64,000 nt of DNA. It comes from Owenia fusiformis. Taxonomy: Eukaryota; Annelida; Polychaeta; Sabellida; Oweniidae. The notes beneath the pieces were generated by a model. The model was not told the DNA's origin and did not search any database. It saw only the letters and a list, made by a program, of their open reading frames with translations. Shown here one piece after another: positions 35,986 through 49,000 of the stretch. The position numbers and the translations under genes are program-made. Within the stretch, counting starts at the first letter, position 1. Every line of letters begins with the position of its first letter. The stretch lies in the NCBI GenBank assembly GCA_903813345.2, contig CAIIXF020000003.1:30955248-31019247 (forward strand), read 5' to 3'.

Positions 35986-35989
35986 GTGC

Positions 35990-37800
35990 TGTTTAATGAC
36001 ATGTCAGGCCGTCAGTATGTCATTACATATCGATTTTATGTGCTAAGTATTTCAATCCATATGTTTTCTTTATATCTAGTTATATTTTTCACATTGGAAT
36101 TAGCGTTAAGTCGATATAATTTGGAATTCAAAAACTACATCAACAACTCGTTGAGCACCTGAGAGAAAAAGATAATACTGGATTCTGTTGGTGCTACGAT
36201 CTTTATATCGGCCCAGAACCTATGACTTGAACTTTTGAAGAAAAATATATTTTTGATTTTTTTTTTCATCAAGAGATTTTATTGCCATTAATCATTAAAA
36301 GTACATATCATACATGAGGGACTCAATCGCCAGTGGCATTATAGGTGTATAGGTGTATATTTTTGATCGACGAACAGCATCCTTTTTAAACAATAGAAGG
36401 TAAGTAAGACTCCCAATCTTTGAGGTAACTCCTATAGCAAGTTCTACCGACACAGTCAGGCCATGAAAAAAGTAGTAGGGGTTTTTCATTAGGGTTTTAG
36501 TACGTATTCTTTACTTAGATATGTGGTGAGTATCATTCCTTATTTTTCACAGTCAAAGTAGTCAAAAGATCATGGCTCTGATTGTATATACATCATCATG
36601 AAAATATGATGGGCGATAATATGTGAAAATATAAAATGCCGTGCACCTATGATAAATTTTCACCTACCAAACAAGAAGACAAACATCTGAACTGATATAC
36701 ACCTCTTCGTAGGCAAGTGAGACGACTTGTGACAAGTAACATTTTACACACTTTTTTTGTTACTTCCCTCAAATCAGTAAACTAAAGTAACAAAAGTGTC
36801 TAAAAAGTTCTGAAATTTTAAAGCACTATTTATACGAACGCACATAAATCTTACTTTAGTTCGTATTTTTAACGGAAGCCTTACGTCGCCAAAATATTTT
36901 GTGTGAAATAATAAACGTTAGGCCTCCAAAAGATATTCAATAATTCCTGATCATTTAAATTTTTAGATAATTAATGTCTTTGCACGTTTGTCAACTTTTA
37001 GTCTAAAAAAAAACAAAAAAACGAATGCCTCATTTGTCCTCAAATTAAATGCAAAAGCGGTAAATTGAAAAGTGAGTAAATTTTTTTTATTTTTTAAATG
37101 ACAAAATATATCAAATTAAGCAATGTTTTTGGTTTGAAATAATGGTAGTATAAAGATGTTTAACAAGAGCTTAAAAGAGAGTGATTCTTTAGACGCAGCA
37201 AATCATGCTACGAAACATTTTCCCAGGTTCAATTTTTCATATTTTTTTGAGATTTTTTTGAGCCCAGGAACTGTATGGGTACACTGCGCAAGGTAGAGAC
37301 TTTTCCCATCTCATAGATTTTACGCAACTTTGGGAAAACAATAAGATAAAAGACTGCGTCTTATTACTTCGGTCCAAAGCCTTCTCTATATTCTGGCTTT
37401 GAGGAGGAAGATTGAGCTGCCTTAGTATTATAAATATTGTAAATCATTGTGTCACACGCACAGTAAATATGGCATAATAATATGAAATATACCTTTATGT
37501 ATAGATTTGAAGAACATCAGCTCACATCCCCGTCTGAATCTATTGTTATATTTGATTTCTTTAAGCGAGAATAATTTCAAATTTTATTCACGTCCAGAAC
37601 CGGAAGCCATTTTTAGCTACAGCGAGAAAATTTCATCATGTTTCAAACTCCGAAATGAAATTTTGAAATATCTAAATCCAGGCAAGCAACGCTTCATCCT
37701 AAATATGATTAATATTCTTAAAAATATTTATAAAATTTATTAAAAATGAGTTCTAGGTGCGTGTAGGTGCGTGTAGCACCTTTGCTAGAGTACATACGAA
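35990..37800. other. AT-rich intergenic sequence, nothing recognised
   Basis: Short open frames (for example 37507-37743) show no recognised protein features. Several poly-T runs occur. Confidence 0.5.
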
Positions 37801-37839
37801 ATCAATGAAGTTCCGTCTAGCTGTAAGCTAGAGACTCGA

Positions 37840-38985
37840 GTAAGCGTCTTACACTCTTACCCTTTCCGTAGCAATGTGTGCCAAAGTGCTGTACTTGATG
37901 AAGATATTCACTCTATTAAAGCAAAGTTAACAGCTGATATGAATGTGGTACACAAATGGCTGTGCTCAAATAAATTAACATTAAATGTCAAGAAGACTAA
38001 ATTCATGGTGTATGGGTCATCCCAGAAACTGTCAAAGGTAGATGAAGGTGACGACATAGTCATAAATGGAGAAAAAATTGAACAAGTCGACGCTTTCAAA
38101 TATCTTGGTTTGTGGTTTGATCCAACACTCACTTGGAAAACACATATAACCAAAACTTGTACAAAATTGTCACAAAGGTTAGGGGTCATTGGGAGAGTGA
38201 GAGATTCTCTTACCCTCAATACAACCAAACTTTTAATCCAATCTACCATCACACCCATTTTTGATTATGGTGATGCTGTCATCTCTGGATGCAGCTCACA
38301 ACTCTTAGATAAAATTCAGAGATTCCAAAACCGTGCTGGTAGATTGATAGTTAAATGTGCCCCACGTACCCCATCCCAGGATGTTAGAAATACTCTGAAG
38401 TGGCCATCCATAAGAGAGAGGCAGGACATGCACAACCTGACACTAATGTATAAGGTAGTGAATGGACTGGTTCCCACTTATATGCAGGACAGTTTTACCT
38501 TAACTAAGGACACTCACAACTATGGTACTCGTGCTACAACTAACAAATGTATTTTTATTAAACAAAATTGTAATAATGCAGGCACACAAACTTTTAGTCA
38601 CAGAGCATCTGTTCTCTGGAACAAGGCACCTTTAGATTTAAAGGAATCTGCCTCAGTGCAATCTTTTAAAGTTCATCTAAAAAAGCAATTTCCTTGCTTC
38701 AATTAGTGAATAATTGTAATTTTACATGTCTTAATATGCTCAAATGTCAAGTGTGACAATTACTTTTAATGCTTATTTTTATCGACTAGTCATATAGTAT
38801 TTTTACACATATTAATGTACTGTTTTTACAAATTTCTAATTTTATGATATGTATTGTCACATATTTTATTGTTAAATGTAGTGTGTATGTGTGTCTGCAG
38901 GGTTCTAATGGAAACAAGAAAACATATGTATTTCTTATTAGTTATCCCTGAATAAATAAAATCTAAATAAAAAAAAAAAAAAAGT
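37840..38985 (+). mobile_element. 5'-truncated LINE with reverse-transcriptase C-terminal region
   Basis: The frame 37876-38706 encodes the region downstream of the RT catalytic motif: WLCSNKLTLNVKKTKFMVYG, FKYLGLWFDPTLTWKTHI and RFQNRAGRLI, ending FKVHLKKQF. This is typical of Jockey/CR1-like non-LTR elements. A 3' untranslated region ends AATAAAATCTAAATA followed by 15 A at about 38970-38984. The catalytic YADD part is missing, so the copy is dead on arrival. The uninterrupted 276-codon frame implies a recent insertion. Confidence 0.9.
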
Positions 38986-40353
38986 AGACTAGATCTAATT
39001 TGTAAGTTGAGAGAATTTCTCTTCTTATGGAATTAGTTTGAATGGTTATATGATATCAATTATTGACGCTGTAAGTTGAGTTTTCTCATGACAATTATTT
39101 CAAATTTTCAGAGAGGAAAGATAATGGAGTATTTTGGTAATTTCCGGCAGTGTCCAATTCCAATGTTGTTAGTCTCTCAAATTACGTCGCATCGCAACAA
39201 ACAGCCAATGGAAGTATAGAATCGTGCAACCTTTTTTGTATAACTCATGGAAACTAACTTTATAAATTGAGCAATGTAATTAGTGTTGTGAAACTTATGT
39301 CCCTTATACCTATTTATTACAGGTTGTGTAGACCATTGTTGCCTGATTTATAGCAAAAACATTGACTTTTGCACATTGGTGATGATGCGCCTTTTTTAAT
39401 AAATCTCATATCTTAGAAGCGTATCAGTTCAAAACAAATACTAGAAGTCCTAACATAATTTTATTTTGCCGTGCACTGTACCTATTCATTTGGCAATTTA
39501 GTTGTAAATTTTCTTTTGAAAAAATTCCAAATTCTTGCAGAAATCGCCTACTCCCCCCCCCCCCTCCATCCATTTTGTATGATCACTGGGCGTGATATAA
39601 CAGTATAGTAAACTGTTAATTTATCTTAGTGACGTGTTAACCAGCTTAACTCAATTGTAAAACATTCCATACATTTCTGGCAACCTTGTGATGGCCTTGT
39701 CAGTCGAAAAGTAGTATATTACTTAATTCTTTACAATGTTAGATTCCAATTTACCTGCAAGTTAATGATTTCCTCAAAAGCAGCTAAATGTACATTGCTA
39801 GAAAACACTCAAAAAACAAAATCTACTCCCAATCTTGCTCAACATTGTTTCATTATAGTAACACACAGACATTACAATACTTGCTTCCATGCTCAAGTAT
39901 TCAGGAAAATGTTTAAGCGATGCATTTGTATGGGCGATTGGTGATACATATAGGTTCAGGTTGGCGTTTCAATTTTATATGCTAGCTTAAACTCCCTATT
40001 ATCTATGTACCAGCTTTTCTGCTTGTTTGAAAATTATTGAATGACCTCATATCTTCAAACAATGGCTTACAGAGGAAGATTAGAGTTGCAGGAACATTTT
40101 TATTTTTCACATTCAACTTTGAACATGTATCAGTGAATATGTTTCACTCGGCCACATTTTGAAGGTCATTTTGAAGTACCGGTACATTTAATTTAGAAGG
40201 TCATTTTGAAGTACATTTAATTATTTCTAATACGAATATAATGCATATACCTCATAAATAACATTCAATTTTACTTTTTCATATTTTCAGCTTTATTTTG
40301 TGACTTAAGGTCTCTGTGCTTGAAGATTATGATTAGAAACTAAAATCCTGAAA
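38986..40353. other. Upstream region of TBC1D31
   Basis: No gene recognised. A C11-type homopolymer occurs near 39551. A splice acceptor ATATTTTCAG near 40290 precedes the coding ATG, so the 5' untranslated region is probably split. Confidence 0.5.
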
Positions 40354-43300
40354 ATGCAAGTCTCCCTTGATGTCCATGGAAAAGAGTCAGGAAAAATATG
40401 GCACAGAAAGCCTACTCCTGGATCATGTGATGGGTAAATCGATTCTTTCATGTATATGAGCCAGGCCACAAGAAAAGGGGTCTTATCGCAGATTTTTCAA
40501 TATTCTGATTTTTTGTTTATCTTAAAAAACACAAAATGACCTTTCAAACAAGCCATGGCTTATGTCTTAACAATTTTTCCTTGCATATATAGACCAAAAA
40601 GTCGGATTTGAATTTAGCACGTTTTGATAAGACCAGTTTTCCTATGGTCAGGCTCATATATTCTTGAAGTGATCATACTGTGAATCTCTGAGAAAAAGAC
40701 AATTTAACAAATTACAAATGTATAAAGATGTGTATTTTGAGTCAGCTTTTGAAGTGTACATTTTTGGTTAATACCATAATGCTACCCTAAGTAAAGTGCT
40801 TTTATTGCATTTTTAGAACTTTATGAGACACGGTACTCATAAAAAGGATTCTGACTTTAAAATAAAACACTATGATGTGTTTATTATTACTTAGTCTATT
40901 CCAGACACTTGTGTGTAATATTTAACATATATTCCATACACATGTGTACAATATTTAACATATATTCCATACACATGTGTACAATATTAAACATATATTC
41001 CATACACATGTGTACGATATTTAACATATATTCCATACACATGTGTACAATATTAAACATATATTCCATACACATGTGTACGATATTAAACATATATTCC
41101 ATACACATGTGTACAATATTTAACATATATTCCATACACATGTGTACAATATTTAACATATATTCCATACACATGTATACAATATTTAACATAAATTCCA
41201 TACACATGTATACAATATTTAACATGTATTGCAGACATGTGTGTACAATATGTAACCTGATGTCCAGTGCCATATCTCTGCCTTCGAGGAAGATCAGGTT
41301 TTTGCAAGCAGCATTTGATGCGACTGGGGATTCTTTCATAGCTGCTGATTATCAAGGGAATATATTTGTTTTTGATCTTGACAGAAACAGGTATGTCTTT
41401 TAATACTGTTTACTCTGTAAGATTTTTGTTGGGGGGGGGGGGCAAGGGACCAATTCTGTTTTTATCGGGGCCTATTTTCAAAAAAGCTCCACACCAATCC
41501 AATCCATCTTTATCCAAATCAAACAATATAGGAAAAGAATGGTGGTGCGCGGCTAAAGATTTCACGTTTGCGATGTGAGAATCGTGGTTCGAGCGCAAGG
41601 AACGTAGTTTGTGAGCTCAGGACTGATGTTCATATTGGTGGAAGTCTAGGGGGCCTGAATAAGCTACAAAAACAATTTTCAAATATACTTTAGTTTTTGG
41701 TTTGTATATATGATCATATAACCCACATTTCTGTTAATTCATGTGAATTCATATAAATGCATGTGCTAAGTATGTCAAAATGCACCTCATATTCTCGTAT
41801 CTTTATTGCCTTTTAAATAATTGAGCTACAAATGTTATTTTTCAGGTTTGCCCAAGTGCAGAGGATAGGCACTCCATGTACAGCTATAGCTTTTAATCTG
41901 CGCAGAAAAACAGAATACCTAGTAGCACTGGCAGACTGCACCATTAAATGTTTTGATACAGGTCAGTATGAAGTTGATATACTACAGAGTGACCCGAGAA
42001 ATAGAACCCTTGAATAAAACCTGTGATAACTTTGTTTCGCTAAATGATGTTATATGAATACATCACTTTGCTCCACTGAACAATCAGACTAATCTACCCC
42101 CCCCCCCCCCCATTATCTACTTCATCAACTTGTGGGGTGGCGTGAGTAAGGGAGGGGGTCACCATGACTTATGTAGTTAGACTAATTTTAAATGAAAATT
42201 TATTCTGTCAATACGCTTTAAAAATGTTTTGAAGCATAACAGGTTTTATCTATTACCATGAAGACATGTATGTCTAATAAGTTAATGCATCATGCATTAT
42301 ACACTTATTCTTTATTTTCTAGATACCAAAGAGTTGGTTGCATGGATGAAAGGTCACAGCTCTCCTATACATACTATCAGTGTACATGCCTCAGGACGTT
42401 ATGCTATCACATGTTCAGCAGACACCGCACAGTTGTGGGATTTAGACACATTCTTACGTAAACGGAAGCTCAGCATCAAAGAAAATGTTGGAATAACAAA
42501 GGTATTTTGATGTGACCATCTTACTTTGTATACTTTGAAATTAGCTAGATACAGTAAAACGTATCTTAGAGAACACCTCTCTCTCTCTCTCTCTCTCTAG
42601 TGTGAACACCACTTCAAGACACATTTTACATTGACTCCTGTATAAAATCCTCTCTCTGTAGTGAACACCTACCAGGTACCTATAGTGAATACTTTTGTGG
42701 ATCCATAAGTGTTTACTATATACAGGTTTTACTGTTGTTGAATATCTGATTCAGATTCTGTTTCTAGAGATCCATCAAAACTTCATAAAAAAATATGCAT
42801 GATCAATAACCTCTATATCCTTAACTTGTAGGTGTTCTTCCTTCCTCTGAGCAACACAATTATTACCTGCTTCAAGGATGACTCTATATTTGCTTGGGAG
42901 TCCGACACACTTGTCTGTAAATACCAGCTTCCAATACCTGATGAGGAGGAGACACCACATTACAAGGATTTCTCCGTCTCCAGGTGAGAGGTATATATTG
43001 TACAAGGGGAGGTGGTCTGGTATCAATGATCTACCCACCATTAAAGTGAGTGACTGGAGTGGGTGTCACTCTCACTTAGGATTTTAATAATAAGCTTGCA
43101 CTCACCTAAGAATCCTTTTTGACACACTTGGAAATGAGAAGAATCACAAAAATAGGCATATTTTGACTTGACTTCAAAAAAAATCCTGCAGAAGCATATT
43201 GTGTGTAGTGGTACAGTGAATTTTTGTATTGTGTAGTCAACACTTTAGTTTTTGCCACCACAGAGAAATGTTGTTATTATGACATATTGTTACAGTCACC

Positions 43301-46300
43301 ATTTATTGTAACCAGTAACAGTAACAAATGGTTACACTTATGTTATATCAACCATTGATATTTTGTCATGATAATTGCCCCAAAACAGAAATAAGGTGAC
43401 TTCCTTTCAAAATCTAAATAGTTAACTTGAAAGGAATTATCTTATGGGTACATTTTCTATGATTTAATTAAACAGTATGTACAGTAGTGCAATACATATA
43501 ACATGTTAACAATTAAATGGATTTCTACTTTATATTTTATCATTATAGGGATGGTAGAATATTAGTAGCAGGAAGTAGATCAAGGTTCCTACATTTATGG
43601 ACATTAGATACCAAGACACTACACAAGGTTGTTCAACTACCAACTAAGGTGAAGGTCGTCAAGCAGCTAGAGTTCTTAGCTGATAGTTTTGACGGAGGGG
43701 CTAGTCAGGTATATTATTATTATAAGATAGTTTACATGCAGATGATTCTGATTGTCAATTCGTCCATGAACCTTCGATATTTCAAAGTTTATTTTGAAAT
43801 ACAATGTCAAACAAAATCAATTTTTAGACTTTTGGACTCTCCCCTTATTTATATGACAGCAACAAAAATGTCTACAGTTTTTCAATGGTCAATGATGAGA
43901 CTCACACACAAATTATCACAAAACAAGTTAACATTAGGTTTAAGTCAGAATGATACAGCAGAAACGTAAAGTACACAAACCAGTTCATACAGGAAATTAT
44001 GTATATTAATATTTCCTGCCCAATTTGTGGCATCAATTGACATTAGATTTTCTGTATTTCTAAAGTTTTTCAAATCATTTTTGTTATAGGTGTTATGTGT
44101 TCTGGCCCAGGATGGCATTTTACGTGCTGTAAGCATTTCCACTTGCAAGCTGCTTTTTGACCTAGGGAGTATAGAAAATAGAATCAACAGCTTCATATTA
44201 GGTCCCACAGGTCGACATATTGTTAGTGTACATGAAGATGGAGATATGAAAGTTTGGAGTGTTGCTGCTCTAACTCAACAGTTAAATCAAGTGAGTATAC
44301 TGGGGTATAGAGATGATAGAATTGAACCAATGGTTTCATACTACAGTAAAACCTGTATATCTGAACACCTGGCTAATCCGAACACCTTCCAATTTGAACA
44401 CTTTTTTCCGGTCCCATTTTTTCCTCCCATTGACTCCCATGTTAAATAAACCTAGAAATCTGAACACCTCCTAATCTGAACAGTGAACAACCAGATATGA
44501 AAAAGTGACCTGTCTAAACTGAACATTTTTATCAGAAATCAAATGTCTGGACATTTCAATAATACCCACATATTGAGTCAATGTTATAGTTGTTATTTAT
44601 CTTTACATATACATGGTACAATGTAATCAAAGAACTAATACTGTCCTAATTAACTTATTTAGTCTCAGTGACATCCCTTATTTGTGGAAAACAACAGGAT
44701 GATTTGAAAAGGTGTGAATACAGGAGTTAATTGGTTTATCCTATTAGAAAAGAACTGAATGTTTTATGTTTGGATTAAGAGAAAGGTGTGAATCAAGAAG
44801 ATAATTGATTTATCATTATTGAAAATTACCTGGATGTTTTTGATTTGGATTAAGAGAAAGGTGAGAATCTGGGAGATAATTGGTTTATCCTTATTGTAAA
44901 TTAACTGGATGTTTTTGATTTGGATTATGAACAGGTCTTAGATGTTTTATATCCCATGGGTCTGTTATGATAGCTAAGATTCAATCAGTAAATGTTTTAT
45001 AATCACAAAGACAACACAGACACAATTGCAGACAAGATTTCACGAGAAAGAGAAAAATTCAACTTCGTAATAACCTATCACTAAAATGCCTCTTAAAAAG
45101 GGAGGTTTATACATCATCTCGAATGAACAGTCATAAAAAATTCTTTTTACTTGAAGAGGATGTCTACTCAAATATTGCTAATGCTAAAAGTGCCAAAAAA
45201 CAAACAACAATGAAGGACTTTTTCAAGCAAAAGTAAAGCAGTGCTATATAACCATAATATGGGATAAGTCATTTGAGAAGCTTAAGATTTTGTACGAGAC
45301 TATCATATACTTATACTGTCAGTGTATTACAAAGTTTTTACCAAAATATAAGTTATTTTTACTAAATAATGAAATTGTTCAAAATGTAAATAAAAATAGC
45401 ATATAGGCTACAGGCCTATTGTAGAATAAACTCATCAACAACATGTATTGTTTTCTGACTTAGTATTAAGTGTTCAATATAGTGGACTGAACAATGAAAA
45501 TCCCCCCCCCCCCGCCGATCAACAATATCCTCAAAATTTGAACACCTGCCAATTTGAACGCTTTTGGCTGGTCCCATGGGTGTTCGGATTAGACAGGTTT
45601 TACTGTATGTCCCACATGTCACCAATAGTAACTGTTCATTAAGAAATAATGAGGTTGAGTGTTTCATTTTTAACGCAACAATCAAATCAATTGATGTTGG
45701 GTATAGAGAAGACAATAAACATCTTCATATTAGGCCCCTACAGTGACTGTACATGAAGATCGAGTTGAATTGTATGTGCTGTTGTCCATATTTTTTGCTA
45801 TGTCACCACCAAAAAGGGGTGACATATTGTTATGGTCTCCGTTTTTTTTATGGTGATCGGTGGTCGGCATCTAACAAATTCTTACAACTTCCAATAATAT
45901 AACAAATACTGTATAGACTGACTTCAATTGTTTTCAAAATCATCTACATGTTTTCAGAAGTTCAAATCTGAATTTATATTTAAGATTTGACCTTCAATGA
46001 CCTTTTCAAGGTCAAAAAAGGTCTTTTTTCCACTTTCTTCAAATTGACCAATTTCTTTTTCAAAATCATCTACAAGTTCTCAACATTTCAAATCTGACTA
46101 TAGATTTGATCCTTAAATGACATTCTCAAGATCAAAACAGATTTGACCTTAAATGACCTCCTCAAGGTCAAAAAGGTATTTTTATGTCACCACCAAAAAG
46201 TGGTGACATATTGTAATGGTCTTCGGTTTTTTTTGACAGCAGTTGGTGGTTGGCGGTTGGCGTCTGTAACAAATTTTTACAACTTCCAATAACTTAACAA

Positions 46301-47045
46301 ATACTGTTTAGACTGACTTCCCTGGCCCAATATCCTAACTGAACAGGGAGGAGGATTTTAAAGTAATGTATGCAGTGTAGCACAAGGTTTGTGTATTTCC
46401 AGCCTCCACCTCCGATGGTGCGTGTCATTGAGAGCAACAAGATGGCCGACTCCGCTGACCAATCAGCTGTGGCCAGATCACTCACGAAGGTGCCAACAGG
46501 AAGGAGAAGCAAAAGGAAAACTGGACAATCAAAGTCTGACGTAAGTTTCTACTAACTTGTCAATCAGCATTAAATATGATTGGTCACTCTATGGGTACTT
46601 TGATCTTCTGTTTAGTAGACTTATCTTTCAGGAGTTTTTTGTCACCAGACTCACCACCATGACATATTGTATAGTTTCCAACTTTTTTTGTGGATGGATT
46701 GGTTTTTGGGAGTCAGTGTTTGGCAATCAGCATCTGTAACAAATTTCAGGTGGTGACATTTTGTTTGTTAATGCCAGCTTGTTTTCATTATTGCTTTTAA
46801 GGTCATTGCTACAAATTATAAACATAGTGCATTATTTATACAGCTTTACACCAGAATTGTTCATGTACATTCTTTGAAAATTCTTAACAATTCACTTTTC
46901 ATGTTGATGGGAGTGCTTGGCTCATTTATGCTTGCGTCATGCACTCATATATTTGACACTTTCAGGGTAGTATTGGAGAGGGACTGAATAAGGATAAACT
47001 ATTCAGCATTCTGAGGGGATATGGGGAATATCCAGCCAAATACAG
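40354..47045 (+). CDS. TBC1D31: TBC1D31 (WDR67), N-terminal WD40 half
   Basis: Nine exons in consistent phase: 40354-40433, 41235-41390, 41846-41961, 42323-42501, 42832-42983, 43549-43708, 44090-44290, 46403-46540 and 46966-47045, giving 420 residues. The start MQVSLDVHGKESGKIWHRKP and phrases FNLRRKTEYLVALADCTIKC, SADTAQLWDLDTFLRKRKLS, DGRILVAGSR, PPPPMVRVIE and LRGYGEYPAKYR align collinearly with vertebrate TBC1D31. The seven-bladed WD40 propeller is followed by the linker into the TBC domain. TBC1D31 is a centriolar-satellite and centrosome protein linked to cilium regulation. Exon 9 ends in a good donor (ACAG/GTATG), but the TBC (Rab-GAP-like) and coiled-coil exons were not found in the remaining 17 kb. 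Introns carry a Tigger-like element, SINE-like sequence and microsatellites. Confidence 0.93.
40905..41234 (+). repeat. 33-bp tandem array derived from TBC1D31 exon 2 boundary
   Basis: About ten units of CATACACATGTGTACAATAT plus TTAACATATATTC lie directly against the acceptor of exon 2. The exon begins GCAG/ACATGTGTGTACAATATG, so the repeat unit looks like a copy of the boundary itself with the acceptor AG changed. 33 bp keeps the frame (IYSIHMCTIFN), and a single open frame runs from 40909 through the array into the true exon. Retention of this DNA in mRNA would add a repetitive peptide without a stop. Confidence 0.85.
41405..41700. repeat. Possible tRNA-derived SINE fragment
   Basis: GGTGGTGCGCGGCTAAAGA and, about 45 bp later, GTGGTTCGAGCGC resemble diverged pol III A and B boxes. 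The following GGAAGTCTAGGGGGCCTG matches 16186-16203. Preceded by a G12 run at about 41430. Located in TBC1D31 intron 2; assignment is tentative. Confidence 0.35.
42551..42732. mobile_element. Pogo/Tigger-type MITE remnant with CT microsatellite
   Basis: Starts CAGTAAAACGTATCTTAG after TA and ends CAGGTTTTACTG. Internal GTGAACACC words resemble the Tigger-like element at 44344. A (CT)12 run lies at about 42575-42598. Confidence 0.6.
44344..45605. mobile_element. Tigger/pogo-like DNA transposon, degenerate
   Basis: Left end CAGTAAAACCTGTATATCTG and right end (reverse) CAGTAAAACCTGTCTAATCC, both flanked by TA (44342-44343, 45606-45607). Subterminal TCTGAACACC/CCGAACACC words repeat in both arms. 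Near 45170-45235 a plus-strand remnant reads AKKQTTMKDFFKQK then stop, like a pogo-family transposase C-terminus. The rest of the transposase has decayed. Inserted 53 bp after TBC1D31 exon 7. Confidence 0.8.
45690..45765 (+). pseudogene. Decayed partial copy of TBC1D31 exon 7
   Basis: CTTCATATTAGGCCCCTACA and GTGACTGTACATGAAGAT parallel CTTCATATTAGGTCCCACAG and GTTAGTGTACATGAAGAT of exon 7 (44185-44240), preceded in both by GTATAGA.AA. It has indels and no splice sites. Confidence 0.65.
45815..46330. repeat. Dispersed GTCACCACCAAAAAGxGGTGACAT repeat, two copies
   Basis: Copies begin at about 45799 and 46173 (TGTCACCACCAAAAAG, then GGTGACATATTGT). A further fragment lies at about 46645-46760. 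The copies contain AAGGTCAAAAA and TCTACAAGTTCTCA words shared with 2281-3632 and 13677-13860. Confidence 0.7.
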
Positions 47046-49000
47046 GTATGAATTATTACTCTACCACAAGGAATCTAACTTTGGGTCTGTTTTGGATAGT
47101 GCAGCTGTTTCATTACTTGTCTTTTTTCATTACAAGTATTTTTAGCTCACACAGATGAGCTATTGTATTTCTTTTAGTGTAGAACTGCTTTTCTAAATAA
47201 AAGAAATCATATCATATAGTTCAAGGGGATATAGAGAATAGCCCTCTCCGTACTTACGTATGTACATCCATCTGTCCATCCGTCCATCTCTTTTTCAAAA
47301 CTTGTGGATACAGGTTGAAAGTCTCGATAAAATTAATTGATTTCTCTGAAGAAATGAACCAAGTGTTTATAAATTATTAAATAAACCAGAGAGATGAACT
47401 TACATAGAAGCCAAACACCATTGGACCAATATCGTTTAGCCTGTATTTTAAAAATATAAAGCTATATGGGGGCACAAGTTCTATTGAGAGCCGATTTTCA
47501 AAATGGCCACTATTGTATTGTCAGTTTTACAGTATTTTAGGTACAAAATATAAAACTATACTATTTTCTCATATATGAAAGATCATGTGATTAAGTTGAA
47601 AATCTAAGTATTTGAATAAAACATGGAAGCCATCTTGAAAAATGGTGGCTTTTACACTCTGTTACACAGTTATTTTTTACGATTTTTACTGTAACTGGAA
47701 AGAAGTGGAGCGATTTTGTTCATATTTGATATGTGATTACTCATGAGCATGGCACACTGTGTTATGGTTGGAGACATCAGAAAAGTTTCCCGTAGGTGAC
47801 CATTATAACATTTTACCCTACATCTTATTAACGGTTATATTCAGGCCTAGTGCAACACACCACAGTATCTGGTAGTTACTTACCTAATAGAGATTTTACA
47901 TTTTGGCATGCCATCTCCTGATACCTTGGTGAACTAAGTCATGTGATCATTTATATCCAATCAGAATGCATTTCTGCCACATAGTGATAGCATAGTGATC
48001 CAAAGCTAAACCAAGGTGTAGGAAGGGTTTATATTATCATATAGAAGGGGTGCACTTTTCTAATTGGCCATGGTTGACATGCATGTTTGCAAACTTAGTA
48101 CTTGCATCAAGAGCTCTGACTGGCATCCTAACAAAATAAATTCATACTACACTAATGCCTGGGTCACATTTGCTCCGTTTGTTCAATATTGTATTCAATT
48201 TTGAACAAAATACTCAATCGGCATGGCACCGTAGTGAAAATCGGAGCAATCTGCATTATTTGTACACACTGTATACCAATAGCCCATTTTCAGCATAGCA
48301 ATTTCTAAGAAGGGTTTCCAAAATGCTCCATCATGAAATACCTTGACCCTCTCTTCTTACATGACAGACACAGACATGTTTCTAGATGTGATGTGTACCA
48401 GAATGAAAGCTCTGGCTTCTTCCTAACTTGGCGGGAGGGTGCAAAGCACTTTCTTGATCATTAAAAATAAATGCCATTGTCACAGGAACTCTGCATTTTA
48501 TGTAAATCCATTGACTATTTATCTCCATGCTCGAAGTTAAGTAAGTTAAGAAGATCAGATTCTTTATAACACTTGATCCAAATCTATTTAATATTCAAAA
48601 TCTAAGTAAACCTCTCTTTTTGAAGAACCAACTATCTACCATATTACTCAGATTGGATTAATCAATATTCTCATACTCTCTCTAGTTTGTATGAATGAAT
48701 GACCCTAAACATCATGTGGAAGACTTCTCAGAAAATGTGCCCAATATATTACTCTAAATCATACATGTCATAGGAGCTTTGAAATTTTGAAAAGTTGTCT
48801 GAAACAAAAATTGTGATCATAAAAAGAGAATGGATTGCTTGTTAAAGCAGTTTTCTCATTTTTTCTATTTTTAGGAATGAATTCAAATTTTCAAAAGCTT
48901 CTATAATTTAAAATAATATATTTGGAACACTTTCTCAAAAATGCAATAGATTCTGTCTGGTGACCTGTCTAAAAGTCCAACTTTTAACTGTTTTTGAGTC
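47046..49000. repeat. TBC1D31 intron/downstream with dispersed repeat
   Basis: A typical bivalve-like interspersed repeat starts near 47145 (TTTTAGCTCACACAGATGAG, then CCATCTGTCCATCCGTCCATC at 47270) and runs to about 47830. No TBC1D31 exon for the TBC domain was recognised. Confidence 0.55.

Noticed and set aside
40905-41234. CRISPR-like repeat array
   Set aside because: Units are directly contiguous without unique spacers, and the context is animal nuclear DNA.
40896-41339. 147-aa minus-strand ORF with YMLNIVHMCME repeat
   Set aside because: Antisense reading of the 33-bp array in TBC1D31 intron 1; no protein evidence.
41536-41600. Functional tRNA gene
   Set aside because: B-box-like GGTTCGAGCGC is present, but no cloverleaf with acceptor pairing could be drawn; at most a SINE head.
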